Origin: Flaccisagitta enflata
Lineage: Eukaryota > Chaetognatha > Sagittoidea > Aphragmophora
NCBI GenBank assembly: GCA_965153355.1
Contig: OZ231127.1
Coordinates: 70,370,001 to 70,434,000 of the forward strand
Length of the DNA stretch: 64,000 nucleotides
Direction of reading: 5' to 3'
In this document: piece after piece, positions 12,240 to 22,850 of the stretch
How positions within the stretch are numbered: the stretch's first letter is position 1
Layout of the letters: every line of letters starts with the position of its first letter
The notes under the pieces: model-generated
Told to the model about the DNA's origin: nothing
What the model saw: the letters and a program-made list of their open reading frames with translations, nothing else
Databases searched by the model: none
Translations under genes and position numbers: made by a program

Positions 12240-12885
12240 TGTTTCGACTCTCTAGCATTCTGACTCGTGCCAGCGTGTCAGCCAGTATCAAAATTAGTCA
12301 CCTGGCAAGGTTTTTCTGTGCGGGCGCACATATTGAGGCAATTTGAAACTCCAATTTCTCGAGGGAAAAAAAGCGCCAGAAAACGATTGGTGGAATCCAA
12401 TCACATTCAGTTACATAGGGGCCATGAAAATTATCCAAAGTGTCATTTATGGTTCTAATTATCAAAATACATGTAATTACGAGTCAATCCATGTGCGCAA
12501 ACGGATTTTTGACCATTTTAGCCATTTTCGATTGAGTACCCTAATATGAGTCATAAAATATAACCCTTTCTCTAAGTCGAGGGGCCAACGTCGTGTGTTC
12601 AAGCGTTAATTGGCTCAAATCCATTTATTTAGGACATCGCCGGGAACGAAGAACAAAATGCATGTTGTGCGTCATTATCTATGTTTCAGAAATGTTGCAT
12701 AACTCAATCACTCCCATATGAATTTATTAACCAATGTTAATACTGAAATTGCCTTTAAATCGAGATTTTCAAATGCGACATTTTGTTATCCACTGATTCT
12801 CCGACAAGACAACTTGTCAATTGACTTTGTGGAATGCGCACTTCAAACCGGATATAATTGCCGCACTTCCTTCTTTTTTGAGCAG
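12240..12885. other. Unannotated stretch
   Basis: No gene, RNA or repeat recognised. Confidence 0.4.
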
Positions 12886-12888
12886 TAA

Positions 12889-12956
12889 ACTGCCCGTACC
12901 TTTGTAGTTCCGTAATGTCTTTTTTTTATAACGGAACTACCAAGATACGGGCAGTA
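12889..12956. repeat. Strong two-block hairpin next to a CT tract
   Basis: ACTGCCCGTA pairs with TACGGGCAGT and GTAGTTCCGT pairs with ACGGAACTAC, separated by a T-rich loop. It is a small foldback immediately left of the long CT run. Confidence 0.8.
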
Positions 12957-12959
12957 TTC

Positions 12960-13158
<199 letters not shown>

Positions 13159-13384
13159 TTTCACTACCAATTTCTTCTGATTCCCTTTTCCTAGTTGTTT
13201 TCCTCGTGCCTATGTCAATGAGTGGTTTTTTCTGTTTCACATTTTTGCTTTCCTTTTCTGCGCGCGCATGCCCTTTTTCTCCCAAATGCACCATGGAACA
13301 GATTTGTCAAAATCGATAAATGCGATAGGCCCAGAATGAATAATATCAAATTTAGAAACGAGGTTTTCATCTCTGAAACAAGCC

Positions 13385-13545
13385 CGATTGGGCAACTCTG
13401 AGCGGACTGATGGATGGACTGACTGATGGAGTGATGGAAAGACAGACCCTCTTGTAGATGACACATCTAGAAATTGGTCTGCTGGTCTGTCGGTCCGGCA
13501 GTCCGTTGGTCCATCAGTTACCAAGTCTTTCTATGTGTCTACTGA
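13385..13545 (+). mobile_element. Element A remnants with TAGATG/CATCTA hairpin
   Basis: A GGACTGATGGATGGAC tract, then GACAGACCCTCTTGTAGATG and CATCTAGAAA, which resembles the 3' end of the AGATGCG subfamily. A second GGTCTGTCGGTCC tract follows in the opposite sense. Confidence 0.45.
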
Positions 13546-13573
13546 TCCTGCTCAACTGTAGGCGACTATAAGT

Positions 13574-13873
13574 CAGGGGTGTATATAATTGAGCGGCTTT
13601 TGATTTTATTCCCCCCCCCCCTGCCTTTGATTTTCTTCCCTGCGTTGCGTTACAAAATCTATGATTTTCTTCCCCACAAAGCAATAAAATAGTATATGAT
13701 AGGTTTAAATAGTGTTAAAATGTGTTGTAGTAATCAGACACTACCATTTGGAACTATCAAAAGTAATAAATCTTCAAAAAATTTCTTTTTTAGCTTTTGA
13801 TTTTTTTCCCCATCTCCAAACCCTTTGATTTTATTCCCCCCCCCCCGCGAATGCTCAACTTTATACACGCCTG
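13574..13873. mobile_element. 300-bp hAT-type MITE with 8-bp target duplication
   Basis: The ends CAGGGGTGTATATAATTGAG and, inverted, CAGGCGTGTATAAAGTTGAG are flanked by perfect direct repeats CTATAAGT (13566-13573 and 13874-13881). An 8-bp duplication and CAGGG termini fit the hAT superfamily. The interior has TTTGATTTTATTCCCCC tracts near both ends. A second copy begins at 31462. Confidence 0.88.
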
Positions 13874-13881
13874 CTATAAGT

Positions 13882-14203
13882 TTCTCCTAGTTTGAGTGGA
13901 GCACCTGTTGAAAATGATAACAGTATTCTATTGTGTGCCCTGAAATACTTTTGTTTTCAAAATCACAGTGAGGCACCATTGAAAAGGAGCCGCAGTGGAA
14001 TGTAATTGTGCCTCACTTTAACTAGATTTGCCTCAATGTGTCTTTTCTCCATCGCCTCGAGTAATACAAGATTAAAAACGGTTCCTCGACTTTCCCATGG
14101 TTGCTCTAGCTTCCAGGGGTTCATTTACCAAACGCTGTAAAAAAAATGGAATCGTTTGCTAGTTTAGCAGTCAATGAACACTTTGTACAGAGCATGGATG
14201 GTG
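13882..14203. other. Unannotated stretch
   Basis: No gene or repeat recognised. Confidence 0.4.
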
Positions 14204-14345
14204 ATTAGGTTGGACGAAGAACCACGATCTCGGAAATCTGTCTTGCTCATATAAGTGAGGCGTTCAGGGACATGTACAAGGAAATTCTATCAAGTTTTAG
14301 GACCACAGAGTAAGAAGAACTGTGGTCGTGCCACCCCCCCCCCTT
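14204..14345 (+). repeat. Inverted-repeat arm 1 (partner at 16562-16710)
   Basis: Shares GGTTGGACGAAGA, CGGAAATCTGTCT, CTATCAAGT and TGTGGTCGTGCCACCC with the reverse complement of 16562-16710. Confidence 0.8.
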
Positions 14346-14575
14346 CTCCAGCTCATTTTTTTGGGTGCATTTTCTCTAGTTGAATAATTGCCGGCAAAAG
14401 GGCCAAATTCAATTTTCTATGACTTCCCCCCTGGAGAGTAGTAGCAGGGATGCAGGAGAAAGGATTTAGAGGGTCCCACGGGCATTTGGGCAGGGGCAGT
14501 TTAGCCCAAAAGACTCAAAATGACCAAAAATCCATAGAATTGATTTTTTTTTCTTTAGTTCTAAAGTGCAGGCAT

Positions 14576-14738
14576 GTCTTTTTAGTCGCAGACACGCATC
14601 TGTACACCGTGCCCTGCCAGTCGGGCCATAGGTTCACCTGTCCGTCCATTGGTCACATTTTTGAATTGCCAGCGGTTTTTGCATTACTGCCCCTGCCCAG
14701 CCATCCGTGGCAGTCCTGCAGCATATCTGGCTTTGTCA
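14576..14738 (-). mobile_element. Element A, complete short copy
   Basis: The hairpin region AGTCGCAGACACGCATCT is at 14584-14601, followed by CTGTCCGTCCATTGGTC. The far end has CTGCCCCTGCCCAGCC and ATATCTGGCTTTGTC. Confidence 0.65.
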
Positions 14739-15010
14739 TAACTGAGAGGCTTGCATTACATTTCGTAAAATTTCCTACTTAATTTCGGAATCAGATATGA
14801 TGTCAACAGGTAAACAGTTACAATTTTTCAGTAAGTTGTATTAATAACATGAAGTGGCCAATAAGAGTGGATGTTGTAATTATTTGGACAAACCATATAG
14901 TCACTTATTAATCAGGTCATCAACCTGATGATCAATACATTCCAACGATTTCTTAACTCCTCCTGTTTCAGTTAACTAGCGTTCCTTTTCTTGATCTCCT
15001 TTCTCCTTTT

Positions 15011-15085
15011 TTAGTCGTGTGCACACGACTCTATGACCCACTCTGTCCGCCTGTCAGTCGGTCAGTCACACTTAGCTTATTTTCG
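15011..15085 (-). mobile_element. Element A hairpin end, AGTCGTG variant
   Basis: The perfect palindrome AGTCGTGTGCACACGACT (15013-15030) is followed by CTCTATGACCC and CTGTCAGTCGGTCAGTC. The opposite end is not evident. The stem differs from the commoner AGTCGCG form by paired changes. Confidence 0.7.
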
Positions 15086-15212
15086 CGGCTTTACGTTGTT
15101 TTAAGTCATTTTATATTTTATCTTTTAGTCTTGACGACCGCACGGGATTTAGAGGTGTTGGCCTTGATTTCTTATTTCTTTTTTCAATTTGTTTCCTCTT
15201 CTTCTTCCTCTA

Positions 15213-15395
15213 TTTAGTTGCGGACACACAACTCTATAAAAGGCTTTGTCCGTCTATCTGTTGGTCCGTTGGTGTGTAATGATCGAGTCAAAAAACCGGG
15301 AAAACTAGCGTATTAGATACTTTTTGTGTATGCGTGAGGGGGGGGTTGAATTGTAGATGGGGGTTGTCCACCCGTCCGCAACAATATTGTGACCC
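15213..15395 (-). mobile_element. Element A, AGTTGCGGAC subfamily
   Basis: The hairpin AGTTGCGGACACACAACT (15216-15233), then CTCTATAAAAGGC and GTCCGTC. The other end is CCACCCGTCCGCAAC followed by AATATTGTGACCCC near 15368-15398. GTCCGCAAC is the exact complement of the hairpin arm. Confidence 0.7.
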
Positions 15396-15412
15396 CTCAT
15401 CACTTTTTAGGC

Positions 15413-15985
15413 AGTGGCCCTGAAGGGGATGAAGTCCTGTAGAACACAGGGGACTTTCATTTTACTTCCGTTTGTTCGTTCATTTGGTCGTCCCCCAAGA
15501 CCCTCTCAGGGCTAATATCTGCCCTGGCAGGGCTAAAATCTACCCTTTCAGGCCTGAAATCTGCCCTCTCAGGCCTCGAATCTGCTTTCTCAGGCCTTGA
15601 ATTTGCCCTCTCTGGCCTAAAATCTGCTCTCTCAGGTCTTAACTCTGCTCTCTTAGGCCCTCTCCGGCCTAAGATCTGCCTTCTCAAATTCAAGGCATGA
15701 GAGGGCAGATTTCAGGCCTGAGTGGGTAGATTTCAGCCCTGGGAGAACAGATTTCAGGCCTGAGAGGGCCTGGAGAAACGGACGGACAGACAGACAGACG
15801 GACAGATGGATGGACAGAGGGACGAATGAACAAATAGACGGACCAATGGAAGTCCCTAATGTTCTAAAGGACTTTATCCCCTTTGGGGCCGCTGCCCTGC
15901 TTCCCCTCACTCTAATTCACAATCATGCGAAGCAGGGCAACGGTTATCGCTGACCACATATTGCCCTTGGGCATCCTGTTCTCAT
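15413..15985 (-). mobile_element. Element C, copy 2
   Basis: Both ends carry the inverted block GGCCNNNAAGGGGAT-GAAGTCCTGTAGAAC / GTTCTAAAGGACTTTATCCCC, with the CAGGCCTGAAATCTG array at 15495-15770 and a GGACGGACAGACAG tract. The tail (15890-15985) includes CAATCATGCGAAGCAGGGCA and CTGACCACATATTGCCC. It is inverted relative to copy 3. Confidence 0.75.
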
Positions 15986-16306
15986 TCTTACTTGTTCTTG
16001 ACACGCAAGATTTGAGAAAGCTGGTAAAAAAAGATCTTTGAAGGTGCACAAAAAAAGTCATTCCTGCACAAAATTGCATGGAGAATCCATTTTTTGGAGT
16101 TTCAAGGCCCTACACGAGGCTCTTAGAAACGCATCCCAACACTTGCTGAAAAGTACTGATCAGTAAATGTAGTGCTAAGGTACCACAGAACAGAAAAAAA
16201 GAATATTGCTCATTTTAAACATCTTCAATTAAATTTTTGAGCTTTTTGGGCCCAATTTGGGGTTATTTGGGTTCTCTATCTCCAATTGATTTCAACATGC
16301 TCTAGC

Positions 16307-16442
16307 TAGGGATGTGGAAGCGGTCGATTTTCATGCCGCTTCCACCGCTTCCGCTTCCGCTTCCGCTTCCATTTTACAGTTCAAATACTAGTAGCTATCC
16401 CATCCTCCAAACTGGAAGCGGTCAATCGCTTCCACATCCCTA
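16307..16442. mobile_element. 136-bp hAT-type MITE with 8-bp target duplication, copy 1
   Basis: The inverted ends TAGGGATGTGGAAGCGG / CGCTTCCACATCCCTA are flanked by the perfect direct repeat GCTCTAGC (16299-16306 and 16443-16450). The interior has CGCTTC/GAAGCG repeats. A second copy is at 20358-20487. Confidence 0.9.
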
Positions 16443-16561
16443 GCTCTAGCACCCCTGTGTTTGTCTCGCAAGAAGATGGCGGGAACAAGTGTATTAGAAC
16501 CTTTTTCAGGAGATTATTCAATTAGAAATTGAGAAAATTCACATGGTTGAAGATGGGCCTA

Positions 16562-16710
16562 AGAGTAAAGGGGGAAGGGTGGCACGACCACAATTTTTTC
16601 CACTCCATGGTATTAACACTTGATAGTAGCTCTTAGTAAGTGATTCTGAACTCATCACTGATATAAGCTAGACAGATTTCCGAAATCGTGGATCTTCGTC
16701 CAACCTAATG
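16562..16710 (-). repeat. Inverted-repeat arm 2 (partner at 14204-14345)
   Basis: Reverse-complement match to arm 1, including the GGTGGCACGACCACA and ATCTTCGTCCAACCTAAT words. Confidence 0.8.
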
Positions 16711-16884
16711 GTGATTGAATATGTACTACTTGTAGTCGTAGGTCTTGAATCAAGACCATCAAGCAAACTCTTGATGAAATGGGCTGGTGATGATTGATAG
16801 GAAAGTCGGTATGAAGCGATTTTGTGTACACTTAGCCATGACCTTAGCAATGACCAAATTGTTTTTAACACATGTATGAGGAAA

Positions 16885-17222
16885 CAGGTCGCCCAAGGGC
16901 AATATGTGGTCAGCGATACCCTTTGCCCTGCTTTGCATGATTTTGAATTGGAGTGAGAGGAAGCAGGGCAGCGGCCCCAAAGGGGATAAAGTCCTGTAGA
17001 CCACAGAGGACTTTTGTCGGTCGGTCAGTCTGTCTGTCCGTCCCCCTGGGCCCCCCAGGCCCTCTCAGGCCGGAAATCTGCCCTCTCAGGCCTGAAATCT
17101 ACTCTCTCAGGCCTGAAATCTGCTCTCTCAGGCCTTGAATCCAAACAAATGAACGGACAAACATACAAAAGTCCCCCGTGTTCTACAGGACTTCGTCCCC
17201 CTTGGGGCCGCTGCCCAAAAGG
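16885..17222 (+). mobile_element. Element C, copy 3
   Basis: It begins with GCCCAAGGGCAATATGTGG and carries GCAGGGCAGCGGCCCCAAAG, GTCCTGTAGACCACAG, a GGTCGGTCAGTCTGTC tract and four CAGGCCTGAAATCTG units. It closes with the inverse GTTCTACAGGACTTCGTCCC and GGGGCCGCTGCCC. Confidence 0.8.
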
Positions 17223-17303
17223 GTTCATTATTTAGTCGTTCCATACCCCTTGCGAACTTTGAAATGAAGAAGCAATATTGAAATGGAGAGCAACCTCCTG
17301 TAC

Positions 17304-17513
17304 TTAACACTTAAACTTTATATGGCACAACTGTAAATCATGAGGTCTCATAAACATTTTATTCATGACATTGGGCTTATATGTGATTACGAACTGTCTG
17401 CGTGTCTGGTCATATATCTGAGTGACATTTCCATATAGATTCATTCCGTCTTCCCCAATTATTGATTTATGTTGGAGTTCAACAATCCAATCCGAATCGG
17501 TCAAAATGTCCTT
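17304..17513 (-). CDS. Possible terminal exon, unknown protein
   Basis: An open frame of about 69 codons ends at TAA 17304-17306 and lacks repeat composition; it contains DSDWIVELQHKS, GEDGMNLYGN and HDLQLCHIKFKC. Immediately upstream on the minus strand is GCTAATAAC, a good branch-point-like word, and TTTTGAAG as a possible acceptor. No partner exon or homologue is recognised, so this may be chance or a relic. Confidence 0.25.
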   Translation of the reverse strand, partial: KDILTDSDWIVELQHKSIIGEDGMNLYGNVTQIYDQTRRQFVITYKPNVMNKMFMRPHDLQLCHIKFKC

Positions 17514-17811
17514 CAAAAGTTATTAGCAAGCTAGGACCTCATGATCTTGACCAAACTGAAAACTAGTTTTCACGATAACTACTTAACATTGAAGCGGATC
17601 ATATCAATATAGCGTCTATATCCTTTGAATAGAATTGGTTCATCATGAACACCATTTTTCCCCCAATGTGAATGGTTACCCAAAGTCGGAGCGGTTCTCG
17701 TCACGTCCGCTTACGTTGTCGTCTTCTTTCGATTGTGAACCACTTTACTGCCATTAACTTTCCGCTCTTTTACTTCTTTGTCTATTTTTGTGTCTTTCCT
17801 AGTGTTGTGTA

Positions 17812-18414
17812 AGTGGTACTATCTTAGAAATAAAAAGGTTTCCGCACGATTACATGTATATCTCAGACTAGAATCAACGAATCATCAAAAAATTGGTGAG
17901 ATTATTAAAGCCCTTCAAATTTGCAAGTCATCAACGCAAACCACATCTTTCTAACCTAATGCATTCAAAAGTTATTCAACTTTGAATGAAATGTTTCAAT
18001 TTTGTTTTTGCCATTTCTACACAATCTTCAAATGATAACACATCACTTTTTTCGAATAACTTCTAAACGCATTGAGCTAGACAGAAGCGGTTTGTGTAAC
18101 TTCTTGCAAATTAGAAGGGCTACATTTATGTCACCAATTTTTTTATGATTTGTTGAATCTCTTTGGAGCTATAAATTTAAAAATTGCAAAAGAAAAGATC
18201 AAGAAAATCCCTAGAAAGGTCTGTAACGCCATCACTCCAGAGTACTAAGGGAAGCTCTGCAAACTGCTTCACTGATGAATGGTGGCAGTGATTCAGTCAA
18301 AGGAGGCTAAAATTCAAAATTCATGGATTCGCAATTGATTTATGTTCATTTTTACACCAATAAATGAACTAATGTTACATGTGGAAACCTTTTTATTTCT
18401 AAGATAGTACCTAC
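17812..18414. mobile_element. 603-bp foldback MITE with perfect 10-bp target duplication
   Basis: The arms are GGTACTATCTTAGAAATAAA at the left and its inverse at the right, continuing inward with GCATT...GCAAATT...AATTTGAAGGGCT-type pairing (17870-17970 against 18050-18160). GTGTTGTGTA flanks both sides (17802-17811 and 18415-18424). A 9-10 bp duplication is typical of Mutator-like elements. No coding capacity. Confidence 0.88.
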
Positions 18415-18424
18415 GTGTTGTGTA

Positions 18425-18867
18425 TGGAGTGAGGTGTATGGATTTTGCAGTGTTGGATTATAATGTCAAAGAATTGTGTAGAAATACATCTTGTGTAACA
18501 ACGTCTAACAAGTATCATTGCAATGTCCTGGGGAAACGGGGTGCAAGAACCAGGAGCTTTCGGGACAGAAAGGGGGGGTCCACGTTACAGATGGATAGAC
18601 AGAAAAGACTATAGTAACAGCCTAATTCATGTTACAGTCCTCGCGCAATTCCTTAAAGCGATCACCGATTGATGCGGCGGTGCGAAGATTTGGGTGCCCA
18701 AAAAGGGAAAAAAATCACTTTCCCACCAAAATGATCACAATCTGAATATCTGATACAAACAAAGCCAAAGAGGGAAGGCAGTAATTCTTTTTTCCCTCCC
18801 TTTCTCTTTCCCGTCTTCTCCCTCTACATTTTCTTGATCTTGTGCTCCTTTCTTTACGTCTTCATCT
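18425..18867. other. Unannotated stretch
   Basis: No gene or repeat recognised. Confidence 0.4.
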
Positions 18868-18942
18868 TCTTCTTTTTCTTTTTCTTTTTCTTTTTCTTTT
18901 TCTTTTTCTTTTTCTTTTACTTTTTCTTCTTCCGTTTAGTGG

Positions 18943-19025
<83 letters not shown>

Positions 19026-19101
19026 TGTTTGTGTGCGTGTGAGTGGAGGGGGAGGCTGTACACCCCTACCATACCGTCCGCGACGATACTGTATCCCCGC
19101 G

Positions 19102-19165
<64 letters not shown>

Positions 19166-19338
19166 TTCTTCTTCTTCTTCTTCTTCTTCTTCTTCTTCTT
19201 CTTTTTCTTCTTTCTGCCCACCTTTCTTTGCTTCTTTTTCTTCCTTTCCTCCTGTTTCCATTTATCTTGACCGCAGTTGCTCTTTTATCTTGTAAAGCCT
19301 AAAGGGTCACAGTGAATATAACGCAAGTTAATCTGCCT

Positions 19339-19434
<96 letters not shown>
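18868..19434. repeat. Cluster of (TTTTTC)n, (GT)n, (TTC)n and (CT)n microsatellites
   Basis: TTTTTC at 18868-18918, GT at 18945-19023, TTC at 19104-19203 and CT at 19342-19434. Between GT and TTC, at about 19066-19098, lies CCGTCCGCGACGATACTGTA, the 5'-end block of the AGTTGCGGAC-type element A. Confidence 0.95.
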
Positions 19435-19435
<1 letters not shown>

Positions 19436-19495
19436 GCGTCCGATCTTAAAGAAGTTAAAGTTCCCACAATGTATCTTGTTACGTTTAGTCCTCTC

Positions 19496-19905
19496 CTTCC
19501 ACGCCGCCCACAACTTCCTCCCTATGCGCCCGATAGTTTACCTGCCATGAACGCACGAGCTACCTCCTCCTCCCTATGCGCTTGACAATTTCCCCCCCCC
19601 CTATGGACGTATGGGCAACCTCATCCACCCTGTTTGCCTAACACTCTACCTGCTATGAACATACTAGCTACCATTTCCTCCCGGACAGTTTTCCTCTCAT
19701 GGACGTATGGACTGCCTCTTCCTCTCCCTGCGCCTGGCAGTTAACTTGTTATGAACGCACGGGCTACGTCTTACTCCTCCGCCCTTCCCCTCCTTCCTTT
19801 TCCCTACCCATTTCCCCCTCCTCTACACATTTCCCATTTCCCCCTTCTCTTCCCATTTCCCATTTCCCCCTTCTCTTCCCAGTTCCCATTTCCCTACCCC
19901 ATCTA
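19496..19905. repeat. Degenerate ~65-bp tandem repeat, then C-rich repeats
   Basis: About four units share CTGCCATGAACGCACGAGCT or CATGGACGTATGG words (19496-19790), followed by CCCATTTCCCCCTTCTCTTC repeats to 19905. Confidence 0.65.
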
Positions 19906-20357
19906 CCCAGTTTACTTACCCCCCCCCCCCGAAAAAAAAACACCAAAAAAACTGTAAAAATTACAATTCACTTTGCCTTTAGATCCGACCACAAGTTCTT
20001 TTCCCTCGTCATTCTAGAAATATATACACTCATTGTCAAAGCTCATTAGTTGTTTATTTATAAAATGCGATATCAAGTATCGACTATCGAGTATCTCGCC
20101 TATCGATTGCCCGCATGCAAATCGGAACTTGTCAGAAATGTTTAACGATGAGGGATTTACCATCGCCGGATATTTGTTCGAGTGCTACTCAGAAGAGGGC
20201 TCCCTCGTCGACTCGTACGCAGAACGGTTTTAATGGATATCAGATGTGCCATGGTTTGACGAGCGGAGAGTCGGTCGGTGGATCCATACCTTGAATTCAG
20301 TTTGTGTAACTCAGCCCACTTTTCACAATGATTTTCCCCTACTTAGTACGTACGCTC

Positions 20358-20487
20358 TAGGGGTGTGGAAGCGATTGACCGCTTCCATTTTGGTGGGTGG
20401 GATAGCTACTTGTATTTGTACTACAAAATGGAAGCGGAAGCGGAAGCGGTGGAAGCAGCAAAAAAATTGACCGCTTCCACAACCCTA
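20358..20487. mobile_element. 130-bp hAT-type MITE, copy 2
   Basis: The ends TAGGGGTGTGGAAGCG / CGCTTCCACAACCCTA match copy 1 at 16307 in inverted sense. Flanks GTACGCTC (20350-20357) and GTACGCTG (20488-20495) are a 7-of-8 target duplication. Confidence 0.88.
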
Positions 20488-20637
20488 GTACGCTGTAAGC
20501 CTGTAACGGATTTCGGTAGACTTAATTATTTTGTCTGTAAGAAGCTGAATTCTGTTATGGTCAACACCTATAAGTCGCGTGCAGGACAAAAATAACTGAA
20601 ATGACCTGACACCTTAATGTATCTTTTTATCGAAAAT

Positions 20638-21395
20638 CAGACTTAAACCAGACTTAAACCAGACTCAAACCAGACCCAAACCAGACTCGAGCCAGACTCA
20701 AACCAGACTCAAACCAGACTCAAACCAGACTCAAACCAGACCTAAACCAGACCTAAACCAGACATAAACCAGACTTGAACCAGACTTGAACCAGCAGGCT
20801 TAAAACAGCAGACTTAAACCAGCAGACTTAAACCAGCAGACTTTAACCAGCAGACATAAACCAGCAGACTTAAACCAGCAGACTTAAACCAGCAGACTTA
20901 AACCAGCAGACTTAAACCAGCAGACTTAAACCAGTAGACTTAAACCAGCAGACCTAAACCAGCAGACTTAAACCAGCAGACTTAAACCAGCAGACTTAAA
21001 CCAGCCAACTTAAACCAGCCAACTGAAACCAGCCAACTAAAACCAGCCAACTAAAACCAGCCAACTAAAACCAGCCAACTAAAACCAGCCAACTAAAACC
21101 AGCCAACTAAAACCAGCTGACTTAACCAGCAGACCTAAACCAGCAGACCTAAATCAGCCGACTTAAACCAGCCAACCTAAATCAGCCGACTTAAACCAGC
21201 CAACCTAAATCACCCAACTTAAACCAGCAAACCTAACCAGCCGACAAACCAGCAAACCAGCGGACTTAAACCAGCGGACTTAAATCAGCGGACTTAACCA
21301 GCGACTTAAACCAGCAGACTTAAACCAGCAGACTTAAACCAGCAGACTTAAACCAGCAGACTTAAACCAGCAAACTGAGACCAGCAGACTTGAAA
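20638..21395. repeat. ~14-bp minisatellite (CCAGCAGACTTAAA)n
   Basis: About 50 copies with sub-blocks: ACTCAAACCAG, then CCAGCAGACTTAAA, then CCAGCCAACTAAAA, then back. Block structure suggests several rounds of local amplification. Confidence 0.95.
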
Positions 21396-21497
21396 TGACA
21401 TAAATGACCAAAACATACCAAAAACTTAAATGACTAAAAAACTCAGTTTTCATATAACTCAGTTTTATCGTCTTTTATTGATATCATCCGCCCTCGT

Positions 21498-21962
21498 CTT
21501 TTAGAAGGCTTTGTACTTTTCTCTGACATGCCTGGTTACACGGCACCGCATGGAGGCACAGTGCCCCCCCATGTTTTGGTCACGTCCTTGAGACCTGATG
21601 TTTTTATTCTCAATGAAACTTCGCGTACGGCAATCATTTTTGAATTGACGTGTCCCTGGGATAAGAACATAGAACGTAGTCACGTTTTTAAAGAGGAAAA
21701 GTATGCGCCTCTTTCTGCTGATCTTTCAACTACTTTTAAAGTTTTTACATTTTCGGTGGAAGTTTCAGCCCGTGGCCAGGTGACAGCCAAAAATCGTGCG
21801 CGTCTTAAAGCGTTGGCTTACAGATGCTGTCGTGATGCGAAAATAGTCACAAATTCATTGATTAAGAACGGTTCTAAGGCTGCGTTGCTCAGGTCCTTTA
21901 GCATTTTCTCAGCTCGTAATGAGCCATCGTGGATTGATCCACCGCCGCTTATCGCTCGATAA
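21498..21962 (+). pseudogene. C-terminal fragment of a reverse-transcriptase-type polyprotein
   Basis: The readable frame continues upstream of the ATG at 21528 (LLEGFVLFSD) and ends at TAA 21960-21962. The pattern GGT-x-PP-x-V-L-V-T-S-x-RPD-x10-FELTCPWD-x-NIE-x-H-x3-KY-x-PL, followed by a V-E-V-x-x-RG region, matches the C-terminal domain I know from retrotransposon polyproteins of invertebrates; RPD...FELT may be a degenerate PD-(D/E)XK-like core. No reverse transcriptase or integrase domain precedes it, only minisatellite. The piece is intact but isolated, so it is a retroelement relic rather than a working gene. Confidence 0.5.
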
Positions 21963-22129
21963 CGCTTTATATTTATTGCAATGATTACAATGCTGTTATT
22001 ATTTAAAGTGCGCATAAACTGATGATCTGTATCAGGCGATCTCTTGCCATTGTTGCAATATTTTTAACCTGGTAACCTGCGAGGTTTTGTGCCTTTGTCG
22101 TTTTTATATTTCATGAATATAAATCCTTA

Positions 22130-22315
22130 CTACTACAAAAAAAAAACAAAAGCAAAAAAAAAAAAACAAAAAACAAAAAACAAAAAACCCAAAACCAAAA
22201 AACCAAAAAACCAAAAAACCGAAAAACCGAAAAACCAAAAAAACAAAAAAAACAAAAAACCAAAAACCAAAAAACCAGAAAACATAAAAGACCAAAACAT
22301 ACCAAAAAACCATGT
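22130..22315. repeat. (CAAAAAAC)-type A-rich repeat
   Basis: Tandem AAAACC/AAAAAC units; the Lys-Pro ORFs are repeat artefacts. Confidence 0.85.
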
Positions 22316-22329
22316 TGAATGACCAAAAA

Positions 22330-22850
22330 TGACCTGAAATGTTTCAAAATGACTTAAAATGACTTAAATGAACAAAGTGAAGTAAACGATCAAATATGAC
22401 AAAAAATGACTAAAAGCAACCAAAAATGACCAAAAGCAACCAAAAATGACCAAAAGCAATAAAAAATGACCAAAAACAACAAAAAAATGACTCAAAATAA
22501 CTCCAGATGACCCAAATAGACCAAAAACGACGCATAAAAGCAAAGAGTCACTTAAAACCACAAAAGCCAAAAAGTAACTTAGAATGACTTAGAATGACTT
22601 ATAATGACTTAGAAAGACTTGTAATGACTTATAATGACTTAAAATAACTTAGAATGACTAAGAATGACTTAAAATGACTTATAATAACATAAAATGACAA
22701 AAAATGACAAAAAATGACAAAAAATGACAAAATGACTTAATTGACTAAAATCAACAGAAAATGACTGGAAATGACTTAGAATGACTTAAAATGACTCAAA
22801 ATGACATAAAATACCCTAAAATGACGTAAAACGACGAAAAAAAGCAAAGT
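22330..22850. repeat. 10-bp satellite AATGACTTAA/AATGACTTAG
   Basis: About 45 degenerate units. The reverse complement, AAGTCATTCT/AAGTCATTTT, fills part of the element A at 58450-60205, so the satellite travels with the element. Confidence 0.9.

Noticed and set aside
20638-21395. Possible CRISPR-like array
   Set aside because: Units are contiguous ~14-bp minisatellite copies without unique spacers, in a eukaryotic context.
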